From Promethearchaeota archaeon (GTDB taxonomy: Archaea > Asgardarchaeota > Lokiarchaeia > Sigynarchaeales > SOKP01), in the NCBI GenBank assembly GCA_013375495.1, contig JABXKC010000032.1:363-44628 (forward strand): a stretch of 44,266 nucleotides of DNA. The letters are read 5' to 3'. This document shows positions 9,195-17,228 of the stretch, one piece after another; position 1 is the stretch's first letter; every line of letters starts with the position of its first letter. The notes beneath the pieces are model-generated. The model had not been told where the DNA came from. It worked only from the letters and a program-made list of their open reading frames with translations, and searched no databases. A program made the translations under genes and the position numbers.

Positions 9195-9917
9195 TTAAGG
9201 AATTAAACTAAGCTTTAATAAAATCCAATTATCAATCTTAAACTTTTGAGAATTGTTCTTTTGTGGAATGGAGCGATTATTAATAGCTGATTTCGGTATC
9301 CACTCCTCGATTTTATCGAACTTTATTAAAAATGCTTTATCTGTTTCTCCCACAATTGTCCCTTCGATATCAGTCATCTCGTTACTCATGATTTCTCTAT
9401 TAAACGATTTGCATAAGCTAGCATTGTAATCCTCATCAAAATCACCACCGATTTTTTTAGTTTTTTCTGGTTGTAGGGGATTTTTTGTTTTAATACTACG
9501 TGCTAATTTTTTTGGTAATGTTGAATGTATTATTTTTTCTTGTAAGAAATGTGATAGAAGAAGCCTTAATATTTCTGTTTGAGCAAGATTAAGCCTTTTT
9601 GAATACTTCCCGACATTAATCCATAATACATCTGCTTCGTCATCTTCCCAATTAAACGAGATAGAGGTTGTATTATCTTTATAGTTATGCTGACTTTGCC
9701 AAGTAAGAGTTTGACGATTTAATACTCTTAAAATTAATACGATCTCTTCTAACGAAAATTTAATAGATTTACCCTCTCTGGAAGAGGGTTTTTCCCATAT
9801 TCCATTGGGTTTTTTTTTAAAACAATGTATAAAGGTAAAAGGGTCTGAGCTTGAAAAGCTGCTTACTATAATACCGGTATTTTGACCAAAAAAGGTTTTT
9901 AAATGAGAGTCAGCCAT
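9195..9917 (-). CDS. PC4/Whirly-like putative nucleic-acid-binding protein
   Basis: A 240-residue protein without a confident family. Residues ~10-60 (IIVSSFSSSDPFTFIHCFKK, then WEKPSSREGKSIKFSLEEI) have the strand pattern and ending of PC4-type coactivators, in which beta-strands lead to a lysine-rich turn and a helix beginning LSLEE. The next part (ISFNWEDDEADVLWINVGKYSKRLNLAQTEILRLLLSHFL) repeats strand, strand, helix, as in Whirly-like ssDNA-binding folds. After a charged linker, the C-terminus has a small beta domain, IEGTIVGETDKAFLIKF followed by EWIPKSAI, of a kind that decorates other archaeal proteins. It lies next to tRNA-Met and an RPA32-like gene. ssDNA or RNA binding is inference from strand pattern and context only. 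Confidence 0.5.
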   Translation of the reverse strand: MADSHLKTFFGQNTGIIVSSFSSSDPFTFIHCFKKKPNGIWEKPSSREGKSIKFSLEEIVLILRVLNRQTLTWQSQHNYKDNTTSISFNWEDDEADVLWINVGKYSKRLNLAQTEILRLLLSHFLQEKIIHSTLPKKLARSIKTKNPLQPEKTKKIGGDFDEDYNASLCKSFNREIMSNEMTDIEGTIVGETDKAFLIKFDKIEEWIPKSAINNRSIPQKNNSQKFKIDNWILLKLSLIP

Positions 9918-10075
9918 TTAATCACAATCTTAAGTTTATTTTAAATAATTGAAAGTTAATATATGTTAAACTAAAAAAACACCACTACAATCCTCCCTAA
10001 AAATGATAAGAAATTAAAAGTTATATTAATTATATGAATTATAACCCAAGTGTGTTATTCATAAGAAAAAACCTA

Positions 10076-10234
10076 AGCGGGGTGGGCTAGCCTGGTTTAT
10101 GCCGCAGGGCTCATATCTCGACCATGTGTGGAAAAAATAGATTTTTCGCGCTTTTGGATGAGAAACCCTGAGATCGTTCGTTCAAAAATCTTGCTTTGCT
10201 GATTTCCAGCAGATTGGGATTCGAACCCCCGCTA
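10076..10234 (+). tRNA. Initiator tRNA-Met(CAT) with two introns
   Basis: The mature ends AGCGGGG (10076-10082) and CCCCGCT+A73 (10227-10234) form the A1-T72 initiator-type acceptor. The anticodon stem CAGGG/CCCTG (10105-10109, 10166-10170) encloses CTCATA...A with anticodon CAT at 10112-10114. A 49-nt intron at 10116-10164 sits at the canonical 37/38 site; CTCAT can pair with ATGAG at 10158-10162. The T-stem is GTTCG/CGAAC (10176-10180, 10222-10226). Its loop starts TTCAA and ends TT but holds about 34 extra bases (about 10186-10219, with one- or two-base ambiguity) that fold as TGCTG/CAGCA with AATC/GATT. Removal of both gives a 76-nt tRNA. A T-run follows at 10236. Confidence 0.92.
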
Positions 10235-10235
10235 C

Positions 10236-10240
10236 TTTTT
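10236..10240 (+). terminator. T-run terminator after tRNA-Met
   Basis: Five T residues begin two bases after the discriminator A73, a typical oligo-T termination signal for an archaeal tRNA transcript. No hairpin is needed or seen. Confidence 0.4.
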
Positions 10241-10378
10241 CCTTCATTTTAGACTAAAATTTTATTCAAATTAGGAGAGGATTAATTATATTTAACGCTT
10301 AATAATCAATTCTATATTCAATAATAATCGATAGTAAGGTAATTGATTTTAAAAGCGATTCTTCATATGAAATAAATT

Positions 10379-11137
10379 ATGAGTGAAACACGAACTTACG
10401 AATTTTCTCCCGCTATTCGTTGTTGGGTTAAACACCTTGTAGAAGGTATGTATAACGCTAAAGAAAAGTCATTATTCACTATCTTCGGCGCTCTTAAAAG
10501 AATCAGGCTTGTTGCTACGATTACTAATAAAGAAGAATTTTTAAGCAAAAAAACTAGTGATATTAACTCTCCGACAGAAGATATAAGCACTAACTTACGA
10601 CTTGAGCTTGACGATGGTACCGGTATAATATCAGCTGTTAAGTGGGATATTGATCCCGAAAAATATAAAGATATAAATATCGGAGATTTAGTTGATATTT
10701 TAGGCAGAGTTGGATATTTTAATGAAAAAGCTCAGATAAGCTATATTAAATCAGTTAGAAAAATACCAGATCCTAATTACGCTTTACTACGAGAAGCCGA
10801 AGTAATTAAGAAAATAAAATTTGGAGAGATACAAGAAATCCCTAATTTAAAAGAGGGTGATTCTGATATAGATGAGGATTCATTTTTTGATAACATATCA
10901 AACGATATTGATATCGATAAATTATTTGGAGAAAGCGAACCTTCTAAAGTTGATACTATTAAAGAAGATATCTTTTCCACAATATACGAATATTCTCAAG
11001 ATGGAAATGGAATCAGTCTTGAAGAATTACAAACAAGATTAAAAATACCCGAAAATAAGCTTAGAACCTATATTAACGATTTAGTAATGGAATCGCGAAT
11101 TTATCCTACAGAAGAAAATATCTATCAAAGTTATTAA
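10379..11137 (+). CDS. RPA32-like single-stranded DNA-binding protein (OB fold plus winged helix)
   Basis: A 252-residue protein with the order seen in eukaryotic RPA2 (RPA32). Residues ~20-135 form an OB fold, with LRLELDDGTGIISAVKWD in its core and NIGDLVDILGRVGYFNEKAQI in the last strands. An acidic linker (~160-200) follows, then a C-terminal winged helix (~200-250) with GISLEELQTRLKIPENKLRTYINDL. In eukaryotes this wing recruits repair factors. The predicted partner is a larger RPA; the multi-OB protein at 31673-33397 is a candidate but is not adjacent. About 145 bases separate it from tRNA-Met, and aIF2-beta follows on the same strand. Stn1-like proteins share this layout, so a telomere-type name is an alternative, though less likely for an archaeon. 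Confidence 0.78.
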   Translation: MSETRTYEFSPAIRCWVKHLVEGMYNAKEKSLFTIFGALKRIRLVATITNKEEFLSKKTSDINSPTEDISTNLRLELDDGTGIISAVKWDIDPEKYKDINIGDLVDILGRVGYFNEKAQISYIKSVRKIPDPNYALLREAEVIKKIKFGEIQEIPNLKEGDSDIDEDSFFDNISNDIDIDKLFGESEPSKVDTIKEDIFSTIYEYSQDGNGISLEELQTRLKIPENKLRTYINDLVMESRIYPTEENIYQSY

Positions 11138-11224
11138 AAAAGTCTGATTTCTCAAAACCATAAAATTATTTTTGTAGGATTAATTATTGAAATTAGTAGA
11201 ACTATTAAAGATAGGTAGAATATT

Positions 11225-11638
11225 ATGGATATCAACAATTATGACGAATTAATAGATAAAGCTTACAAAAAGATTCCCGATAATGTGAAAAAATTATCGA
11301 GGTTTGAAATTCCAAAAGTGGAAATAAGAATCGAAGCCAAAAACACATACATAACAAACTTTAACAAAATTATAAATACTTTAAATAGAGATCGCAAGCA
11401 TTTTATCGGTGTGTTTTTGAAAAAAGTAGGAACTATGGGAGAAATAAGAGGACAACAATTATTTCTAAAAGGTATTTATAAAGAACAAGTATTAAACAGA
11501 TTAATTGAACAGTATTCAAAAATGTATGTATTATGTAATATATGTAATAAACCTGATACAAATATTCAAAGAGAAGGGAAAAAATATTATCTCAAATGTA
11601 CCGCTTGCGGTGCACGGGAAGAAATCAGAGAAAAATAA
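11225..11638 (+). CDS. eif2b: Translation initiation factor aIF2 subunit beta
   Basis: The beta subunit of the heterotrimer that carries initiator Met-tRNA to the small subunit. The 137 residues show an N-terminal helix (YDELIDKAYKKIP), the central alpha-beta domain with NFNKIINTLNRDRKHFIGVFLKKVGTMG (split here only by description) and a C-terminal zinc ribbon with CNIC and CTAC pairs separated by about 17 residues. Normal archaeal length with no N-terminal lysine blocks of the eukaryotic type. ATG start. It opens a same-strand run with DUF424, NMD3, RIO1 and the KH protein, all concerned with initiation or small-subunit maturation. The initiator tRNA itself is about 1 kb upstream. Confidence 0.95.
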   Translation: MDINNYDELIDKAYKKIPDNVKKLSRFEIPKVEIRIEAKNTYITNFNKIINTLNRDRKHFIGVFLKKVGTMGEIRGQQLFLKGIYKEQVLNRLIEQYSKMYVLCNICNKPDTNIQREGKKYYLKCTACGAREEIREK

Positions 11639-11659
11639 AGTTGCAATATTGAGTATTAA

Positions 11660-11956
11660 ATGAAAGTATACCTAAAAATCCATAGAAGGAATGATATTGA
11701 TACGGTTGCTTGTTGTGACGAGGATTTGTTAAATAAAGTTTTTACTGAGGGGAATTTAAGAATTGAAATCAACCCCAATTTTTATGGAGGAGACCTTCTG
11801 AATATAGAGCAAGCAATGGAAATTTTAAAGGAGGCTTCGTACTTTAATATTGTGGGGGAAAATATAACAAATAAAGCTATAACCCTCCAACTCCTACCGA
11901 AAGAGGGAGTAAGAAAAATAAATAATATTCCAATGGCAATGAAAATGATGTTTTAA
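11660..11956 (+). CDS. DUF424 family protein
   Basis: A 98-residue archaeal protein. The family pattern is visible: VYLKIHRRNDIDTVACCDEDLLNKVF, then FYGGDLLNIEQAMEILKEA and NIVGENITNKAI, as in DUF424 proteins that usually sit between aIF2-beta and NMD3 genes. That context is kept here: 21 bases after aIF2-beta, and its stop codon shares one base with the NMD3 ATG. The function is unknown. Genomic neighbourhood suggests a part in ribosome assembly or initiation, but that is inference only. No catalytic motif or metal-binding cluster can be seen. Confidence 0.85.
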   Translation: MKVYLKIHRRNDIDTVACCDEDLLNKVFTEGNLRIEINPNFYGGDLLNIEQAMEILKEASYFNIVGENITNKAITLQLLPKEGVRKINNIPMAMKMMF

Positions 11957-12876
11957 TGCCTAACAGATTTTGTGCAATATGTGGTTCAGAATTAGATGAA
12001 AATGCACCTCATTTTGGTATGTGCCTTAATTGTTATTTAGAAGAAAATCCTTTATTCGAATTACCTAAAAGTTATCATTTTAGGTTATGCATGGATTGCT
12101 TAAAATATTCAAAAAAAGAAGAATGGTATGAGCCTACTGAAAATGAAATCTTTACTATCATTGAAGAGGTTTTAACTCGTTTTTTATTAAAGAATTACAT
12201 AAAACGAGGTTCGATCACATTTTCATTTTCATTCGATAATTTAATGTATTCCTCTCGGGATCTTTTAACATCTTTAGATGTTAATATAACAGGAAAGATC
12301 ACCGGTGATCATAAATTAACACACCAAGAAACAATAAGAGTAATTATAAATTACGAATTGTGCAAAAATTGTACCAATTTAAGAGGGGGTATGTATTATC
12401 TTTCGATAATTCAATTAAGGGTGAAAGACAAGAATCAATTTAGTATTATAAAAGAAGTTTTAGATGATATTTCTTTATTAGTTGAGAATTTATTTAGTAG
12501 AGACGATAAACAGTACATCGCAAAAATAGAGGATCAACCACTTGGTGTTGATCTTTATTTAAGCACAAATGAGTTAATGAACCGAATAATTTCGCATATT
12601 AGAGCGAAGTATTATTTTATTTTAAAGAGGACGAAAAAGCTAGTAGGGAGAGATTCTCAAAAGGGAAGAAATCTTTATAGATTGAAAGCACTCATAAAAT
12701 TTATGCCATTTAGGAAAAACGATTATATTTTAATCAACAATTCAAAGTACTTAATCGAGAATCTAATTAAAAATAAGGTTATGCTGAGAGATGAAAAACA
12801 AGCAAAACAGGTAAAAAACTTTTCATTTTTCTTTGACGATAAAGTAATTATTAAAAGGATATCGGAGGAGGATTAA
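11956..12876 (+). CDS. nmd3: NMD3 homologue (large-subunit export/assembly adaptor family)
   Basis: The archaeal homologue of Nmd3, which in eukaryotes binds the 60S subunit as an export adaptor and blocks premature use; in archaea a late large-subunit assembly role is assumed. The N-terminus holds zinc pairs CAIC and CLNC, followed by CMDC, and later CKNC. The mid part (NYELCKNCTNLRGGMYYLSI) is highly characteristic of NMD3, followed by IIQLRVKD. The 306-residue protein lacks the nuclear export tail of eukaryotes, as expected. Its ATG overlaps the DUF424 stop by one base and its stop abuts the RIO1 GTG, so the three genes are almost certainly co-transcribed and translationally coupled. Confidence 0.9.
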   Translation: MPNRFCAICGSELDENAPHFGMCLNCYLEENPLFELPKSYHFRLCMDCLKYSKKEEWYEPTENEIFTIIEEVLTRFLLKNYIKRGSITFSFSFDNLMYSSRDLLTSLDVNITGKITGDHKLTHQETIRVIINYELCKNCTNLRGGMYYLSIIQLRVKDKNQFSIIKEVLDDISLLVENLFSRDDKQYIAKIEDQPLGVDLYLSTNELMNRIISHIRAKYYFILKRTKKLVGRDSQKGRNLYRLKALIKFMPFRKNDYILINNSKYLIENLIKNKVMLRDEKQAKQVKNFSFFFDDKVIIKRISEED

Positions 12877-13737
12877 GTGGAAAAGAAAGAAGAAGAACTT
12901 ATAGATGAAAAGGATGACGATATTGAAAACGGAAATGACGATGATGATATTGCTAATAATTTTCACAAGGATTTAGACAATTTAGAAAAAAGGAATATTG
13001 ATTCTAAACGAATTAAAAATATCGACCAAACAAAAAAACGAGCAACTGTAGATTCTGTTTTTGATGAAAGAATGTATTTACAATTGAGTAAACTATTAAA
13101 AACTGGAACATTAAGCCGAATTGAAGGTATTATCTCCGCGGGGAAAGAATCAAATGTTTATCTTGGTTATGGCCAAAATAATGAAGAATACGCAATAAAA
13201 ATATATAAAATTGATAACAATACTTCAAGATGGATGAGAAATTACATTATCGGAGATCCTCGATTTAAAAAAATACCTAACAATGTATCTAAGATTATTT
13301 ATCTTTGGGCTAGTAAAGAGTTTAAAAATCTTAAGAGAGCATATAAGGCAGGTTTGAGCGTACCTGAGCCAATTTATATAAAAAATAACGTTTTAATCAT
13401 GGAATACATTGGTTTTGAATCGATTCCCGCTCCAAAACTTAAAGATATAAAAACTCCAAAGGATCCAGTTAACTTGTTAAATGAAATACTTTATTTTATC
13501 AAGAATTTGTATCAAAAAGCAAACTTGGTTCACGGTGATTTATCAGAATTTAATATATTATATCACAATCAAAAACCGGTTGTAATTGATATATCACAAG
13601 CCGTAACAATCCATCATCCAAAAGCAGTAATTTATCTGGAGAGAGATATCAAAAATATTTTTAATTACTTTGAAAAAATTGGAGTGGAAGTACCTAATCC
13701 TAAAGAATTTTACGATGAAGTAATTAATTTAAATTAG
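12877..13737 (+). CDS. rio1: RIO1-type atypical serine protein kinase
   Basis: An atypical kinase/ATPase required for the last steps of small-subunit maturation. GTG 12877 follows directly on the nmd3 stop and is preceded by a strong Shine-Dalgarno-like GGAGGAGG. The first ~60 residues are a very acidic, probably disordered tail (runs of E and D). The kinase lobe follows: P-loop-like SAGKESNVYLGYG, EYAIKIYKI with the ATP-binding Lys, SRWMRNYIIGDPRF (RIO1-type flexible loop), MEYIGFESIPAPKL (hinge), the catalytic loop LVHGDLSEFNIL, and the metal-binding VVIDISQAVTIHHP. RIO1 is preferred over RIO2, since no N-terminal winged helix is present. Confidence 0.95.
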   Translation: MEKKEEELIDEKDDDIENGNDDDDIANNFHKDLDNLEKRNIDSKRIKNIDQTKKRATVDSVFDERMYLQLSKLLKTGTLSRIEGIISAGKESNVYLGYGQNNEEYAIKIYKIDNNTSRWMRNYIIGDPRFKKIPNNVSKIIYLWASKEFKNLKRAYKAGLSVPEPIYIKNNVLIMEYIGFESIPAPKLKDIKTPKDPVNLLNEILYFIKNLYQKANLVHGDLSEFNILYHNQKPVVIDISQAVTIHHPKAVIYLERDIKNIFNYFEKIGVEVPNPKEFYDEVINLN

Positions 13738-13787
13738 ATAAAAATACAATTGTTCATTATTGAACTTATTAGATTTAAAATAATATT

Positions 13788-14345
13788 ATGAAAATAGGAC
13801 AAGATAGGATTGCTGTAATAATCGGAAAGAATGGAGAAACCAAAAGAGATATAGAAGAGTCTTTAGGAGTGCAAATCGTTTTAGACAGTAAAACGGGGGA
13901 TTGCGAAGTCAAACCCATAATAGAGCATAAAAATTACGCCGTACTCAACACATTTACGGCACAAAAAGTAATTAATGCAATAAACAGAGGGTTCAACCCT
14001 GTAAAAGCTATGAAATTATTAGATGAAACTTTCGATATCGAAGTTTTTAATCTCTACGACCTTTTAGGGAAATCTGAGAAGAAAATAAAGAGATTAAAAG
14101 GAAGAATTATTGGTAGAAATGGGGAAATGAGAAAAGCAATAGAAAGATTCGCGGAAAGCTATGTATCTGTTTATGGAAAAACAATTTCTATTATTTCTGA
14201 CTATGACAATTTACAAATCGCCAGAAAGGCCGTAAATATGTTATTGAGTGGGATGCCTCACCACTCGGTACTTAAATTCTTAGAAAATAAATATAACGAC
14301 AAGAAGAAGGAAGAATTTAGGAAATTGTATAAACCTCAATTTTAG
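13788..14345 (+). CDS. KH-domain ribosome assembly protein, Pno1/Dim2-like
   Basis: A 185-residue protein with two KH domains. The first has IAVIIGKNGETKRDIEESLG (near residues 8-27), and the second has GRIIGRNGEMRKAIERFAE followed by VSVYGKTISII. Both GxxG loops (GKNG and GRNG) are intact. This is the archaeal Pno1/Dim2/Krr1-like family, which in eukaryotes holds the 3' end of pre-18S rRNA and works with Nob1 and Rio kinases. Its place 50 bases after rio1 is the usual archaeal arrangement. The end (HHSVLKFLENKYNDKKKEEFRKLY) is the family's basic tail. Together with aIF2-beta, DUF424, NMD3 and RIO1 it completes a five-gene ribosome-linked cluster. Confidence 0.92.
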   Translation: MKIGQDRIAVIIGKNGETKRDIEESLGVQIVLDSKTGDCEVKPIIEHKNYAVLNTFTAQKVINAINRGFNPVKAMKLLDETFDIEVFNLYDLLGKSEKKIKRLKGRIIGRNGEMRKAIERFAESYVSVYGKTISIISDYDNLQIARKAVNMLLSGMPHHSVLKFLENKYNDKKKEEFRKLYKPQF

Positions 14346-14382
14346 CATCTTAGCAATCTTGTTATATAATTTATTACCCTTT

Positions 14383-14736
14383 TTAGTCATATTTCATGCT
14401 TGATATTGAACCTAAAACATCTTTTCCATAAATTATTTCCTTAATCTCAGAATAAAGGGCTGAAAGGGTGTCAATTTTTTCATTGACATAAAGTTCTTTA
14501 AAAATCTCTTTTTCTTTAGTAGAATGTATTTCAAAACTTTTAATAGAGTAGTAACCTTCTAAGTACGACTTGAAGATCACGATACTTCTCGGATATATGC
14601 TCTTTTCTTTAAGGTAGATTGCCCATCCTTCGTAAAAATAGTTTATATTTATAGAAAATAAATTTTTCCACTCCTCTAAGTTATCTAAAACCGCATTGAC
14701 TTCTTTTTGAGTTTTAGGGCTAAATTTATGTTCCAT
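14383..14736 (-). CDS. Hypothetical protein, 117 residues
   Basis: Not recognised. The 117 residues are mainly predicted helices and strands with no cysteine, signal peptide or membrane segment. It begins MEHKFSPKTQKEVNAVLDNL, continues with an aromatic-rich stretch (NINYFYEGWAIYLKE), and then has alternating charged and hydrophobic residues. Codon use and base composition look like the neighbours. It converges with the KH gene, leaving about 38 bases, and lies about 50 bases downstream of the ftsZ stop region on the opposite-facing side, so it is transcribed in the same direction as ftsZ but upstream of it by position. A real gene is likely from its length and start; function is unknown. Confidence 0.55.
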   Translation of the reverse strand: MEHKFSPKTQKEVNAVLDNLEEWKNLFSININYFYEGWAIYLKEKSIYPRSIVIFKSYLEGYYSIKSFEIHSTKEKEIFKELYVNEKIDTLSALYSEIKEIIYGKDVLGSISSMKYD

Positions 14737-14783
14737 ATAATTATTACTTTAAATGAATTTAAAAAGGAGAAGGAAAATTAAAT

Positions 14784-15893
14784 CTAATCAAATGAGAGCT
14801 CTCTAATGTTTAGAATGTCATTTGATAATTTACTTTCGTTAAGATTCTTAGTTACATCGTTGCTAAAAGATTGAACGCTTGATATATTTTTTCCAAAAAT
14901 TTGTGGTGATTTAATACCCGTTATGAGGAGCATAACTCTTAAATATCCTTCAAACTCGTCGTTAACTCTAGCACCCCAAATTACCATAGCATTGTTCACA
15001 TCCATTTTTTCTGATATTTTCTTTGCTACAGAATTTGCTTCTGCAAGAGTCATATCGTTTCCTCCGCAAATATGGATTAAAGCGCCCTTTGCACCATTAA
15101 TAGAGACATCTAATAAAGGCGAGTTGAGTGCGTCTTCGATAGCATCTTCTACGCGGTTGTTTTTATCACCTGATTCACCAATTCCCACTATTGCTACCCC
15201 TCCTGTACTTAAAATAGTTCTAACATCAGCAAAATCTAAGTTAATTAGTGAAGGTAGTGAAATTGTTTCGGTTATTCCTTTAACCATCGTTGCTAAGACT
15301 TCATCTGCAACGCTAAAAGCCTCTATAATTGGTAAGTCAGGAGCAATATCTAGAAGACGATTATTATCGATGACTACTAACGTATCAGCGTATTTCTTTA
15401 ATTCATGAAGACCTGTTTGAGCTTTGTCAATCCTCCCTATTTCAGTCTCAAAAGGTAATGTGACCACACCAACGACTATTGCGCCTTCAAGTTTAGCGAT
15501 TTCTGCTACTATTGGAGCGCTCCCTGTCCCGGTTCCCCCTCCCTCTCCACAAGTAATAAAAACCAAATTAGCTTCTCTTAATACTTTTGTTAAATCTTCA
15601 CGTGATTCTTCTGCTGCCGCTCTACCTATGTCAGGATTACCTCCTGCACCTAAACCTCGTGTTAAGTTTTTTCCTATTAACATTTTTATGTGAGATTCAA
15701 CGCTTTCTAAGTGTTGGAGGTCGGTATTCACTGCTACGCATTTAGCACCCCTAATGCCTATTTTCATTAAACGATTAATAGTATTATTTCCAGCTCCTCC
15801 GCAACCTACGATTTTTATATTAGCGTAACCAAAATTTTCCCGAGCGGGTCTAACCACATCTCTTTTTTTAGCATTTCTTATTAGAGATTCCAT
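14784..15893 (-). CDS. ftsZ: Cell division protein FtsZ
   Basis: A tubulin-superfamily GTPase that forms the division ring at the membrane. ATG 15893 is used; a longer frame to 15968 adds a low-complexity hydrophobic stretch not seen in the family. Motifs in order: IKIVGCGGAGNNTINRL (GTP-binding N-terminus), NTDLQHL, the tubulin signature CGEGGGTGTGSAPIVAEIA, TLPFETEIGR, VVIDNNRLL and the T7-loop region INLDFADVRTIL with the catalytic Asp pair context NLDFAD. The C-terminus has VIWGARVNDEFEGYLRVMLLITGI, as in archaeal FtsZ1-type proteins, followed by a short variable tail with no clear FtsA-binding peptide. 369 residues. No ESCRT gene is in the window, so the division system cannot be judged further. 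Confidence 0.96.
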   Translation of the reverse strand: MESLIRNAKKRDVVRPARENFGYANIKIVGCGGAGNNTINRLMKIGIRGAKCVAVNTDLQHLESVESHIKMLIGKNLTRGLGAGGNPDIGRAAAEESREDLTKVLREANLVFITCGEGGGTGTGSAPIVAEIAKLEGAIVVGVVTLPFETEIGRIDKAQTGLHELKKYADTLVVIDNNRLLDIAPDLPIIEAFSVADEVLATMVKGITETISLPSLINLDFADVRTILSTGGVAIVGIGESGDKNNRVEDAIEDALNSPLLDVSINGAKGALIHICGGNDMTLAEANSVAKKISEKMDVNNAMVIWGARVNDEFEGYLRVMLLITGIKSPQIFGKNISSVQSFSNDVTKNLNESKLSNDILNIRELSFD

Positions 15894-15997
15894 TAAAAAA
15901 CAACAAATCGTTTTATTTTTGTTATAGAAATAATATAAATAAAAAATTAGAATTAATATGATATTCACATATTACCTACAAAATACATGGTAAGGCT

Positions 15998-17227
15998 TTA
16001 ATTAATTGAAAAATCACAATTTACCAAAGGATTAAAAATATTGGTAGTGGTTTTATTTTTAACAAGAATTATGTTGGGAAGGAGATATGGAAACCTGTTA
16101 GAGAAAGTGAGATTATACGCCCCTACATTTGTAATAACTACGACGTCTCCTTCCTTTAGGTCATAAGTAAAGAAATAATCTTTAGCTAAAACATCTTGAT
16201 CGGTAGGCATAATTCCTGCAATTGAAGTTTTAAATTTGTGGGGCTCCTCAATTCTTGTTGCATTGTAAAATCTTATTGAGGATTTGGCAAATTTGGGACA
16301 AATGTGATTACCAATATTTAAGAAAATCCATCTATCATCAATTACCTTGATAATTTTAGAAATGAGCAATCCAGCGTCCCCAACTAAATAACGTCCTGGC
16401 TCAAAATAGATGTTCTTTAAATTGATCTCAAAGTTACTGATGAGCGATTTTATTTTTGTTGCCACTTCTCTTAATTGATTCTCGGGCATTATAACTGCTT
16501 CGGGAAATCCCCCCCCTAAATTTATGTTTTCTATTTCAATTCCCGCATCGGACAAAATTTTAATATTATCTAAGAGGATATTTACATTTTTTTCAAATAG
16601 CTCAAAATTATTCATCTGAGTAGAATAATGAGATAATAATGTTGTAATTTTGAGGTTTTCACTTTCATCAATAATTTTTTTTAGTTTTTTTACATTTGAT
16701 TGATTTAAAAGAATACCTAGTTTGCTTCCGTATTTTTGTGTAATAATTCTCAGACAAATATCTTGAATTACTTGGGAGTTTTTAGCAATTGAGTTGATTC
16801 TAATTAAATCGTTCATATTATATACTACTATTTCTTTGATCTTTTCTTGAACACATCTTTCGATAAGCTCTTTGGGTAAATAAGGACCTCCTACAATTAT
16901 CTTATCTGGAGGAAATTGTAATTCCAACGCTAACTTTAGTTCAGGTAATCCAATTAATTCAGCACCTAATCCTTCTGATTGAACAATATTGCAAATTTCA
17001 GGAAGGAAATTAGCCTTGAACGAATAAAAACATTGAAAATTATCAAAAACAGATTTAAAGACTTTAAGAAAAGTGTTTATATTATTTCTCACTCTATTTT
17101 CTAAAAAAATTATAACGGGAGTAGTATAAGTTTTTAAAATATCGTTAAGTAAGACATTATCAATTAACAACGCCCCCTCCTTTTTGTTTAAATAGGGATT
17201 TCCTGATATTTTTTTCAATTTGTCCAC
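15998..17227 (-). CDS. PLP-dependent decarboxylase, DapDC/ODC (fold type III) family, atypical active site
   Basis: A 409-residue alanine-racemase-fold enzyme of the group that includes diaminopimelate and ornithine decarboxylases. Seen: YSFKANFLP with the PLP lysine, LLSHYSTQ replacing the usual H.GSQ stretch, INLGGGFPEAV for phosphate binding, and YFEPGRYLVGDAG with the conserved Arg. The segment that in DapDC or ODC reads C-E-S-x-D or C-D-G-x-D is here GIMPTDQDVLA, so the acid-base cysteine is missing. The end (GAYNLTFSNRFPYLLP) also differs from the usual FNG. It may decarboxylate an unusual substrate. Its start is only one base from the stop of the upstream glycosyltransferase, so both probably form an operon. 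LysA would be an over-precise name. Confidence 0.75.
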   Translation of the reverse strand: MDKLKKISGNPYLNKKEGALLIDNVLLNDILKTYTTPVIIFLENRVRNNINTFLKVFKSVFDNFQCFYSFKANFLPEICNIVQSEGLGAELIGLPELKLALELQFPPDKIIVGGPYLPKELIERCVQEKIKEIVVYNMNDLIRINSIAKNSQVIQDICLRIITQKYGSKLGILLNQSNVKKLKKIIDESENLKITTLLSHYSTQMNNFELFEKNVNILLDNIKILSDAGIEIENINLGGGFPEAVIMPENQLREVATKIKSLISNFEINLKNIYFEPGRYLVGDAGLLISKIIKVIDDRWIFLNIGNHICPKFAKSSIRFYNATRIEEPHKFKTSIAGIMPTDQDVLAKDYFFTYDLKEGDVVVITNVGAYNLTFSNRFPYLLPNIILVKNKTTTNIFNPLVNCDFSIN

Positions 17228-17228
17228 C

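Noticed and set aside
14923..15408. Long plus-strand frame opposite ftsZ
   Set aside because: It mirrors the conserved ftsZ codons, has low-complexity Ser/Ile/Thr-rich translation and no family signal.
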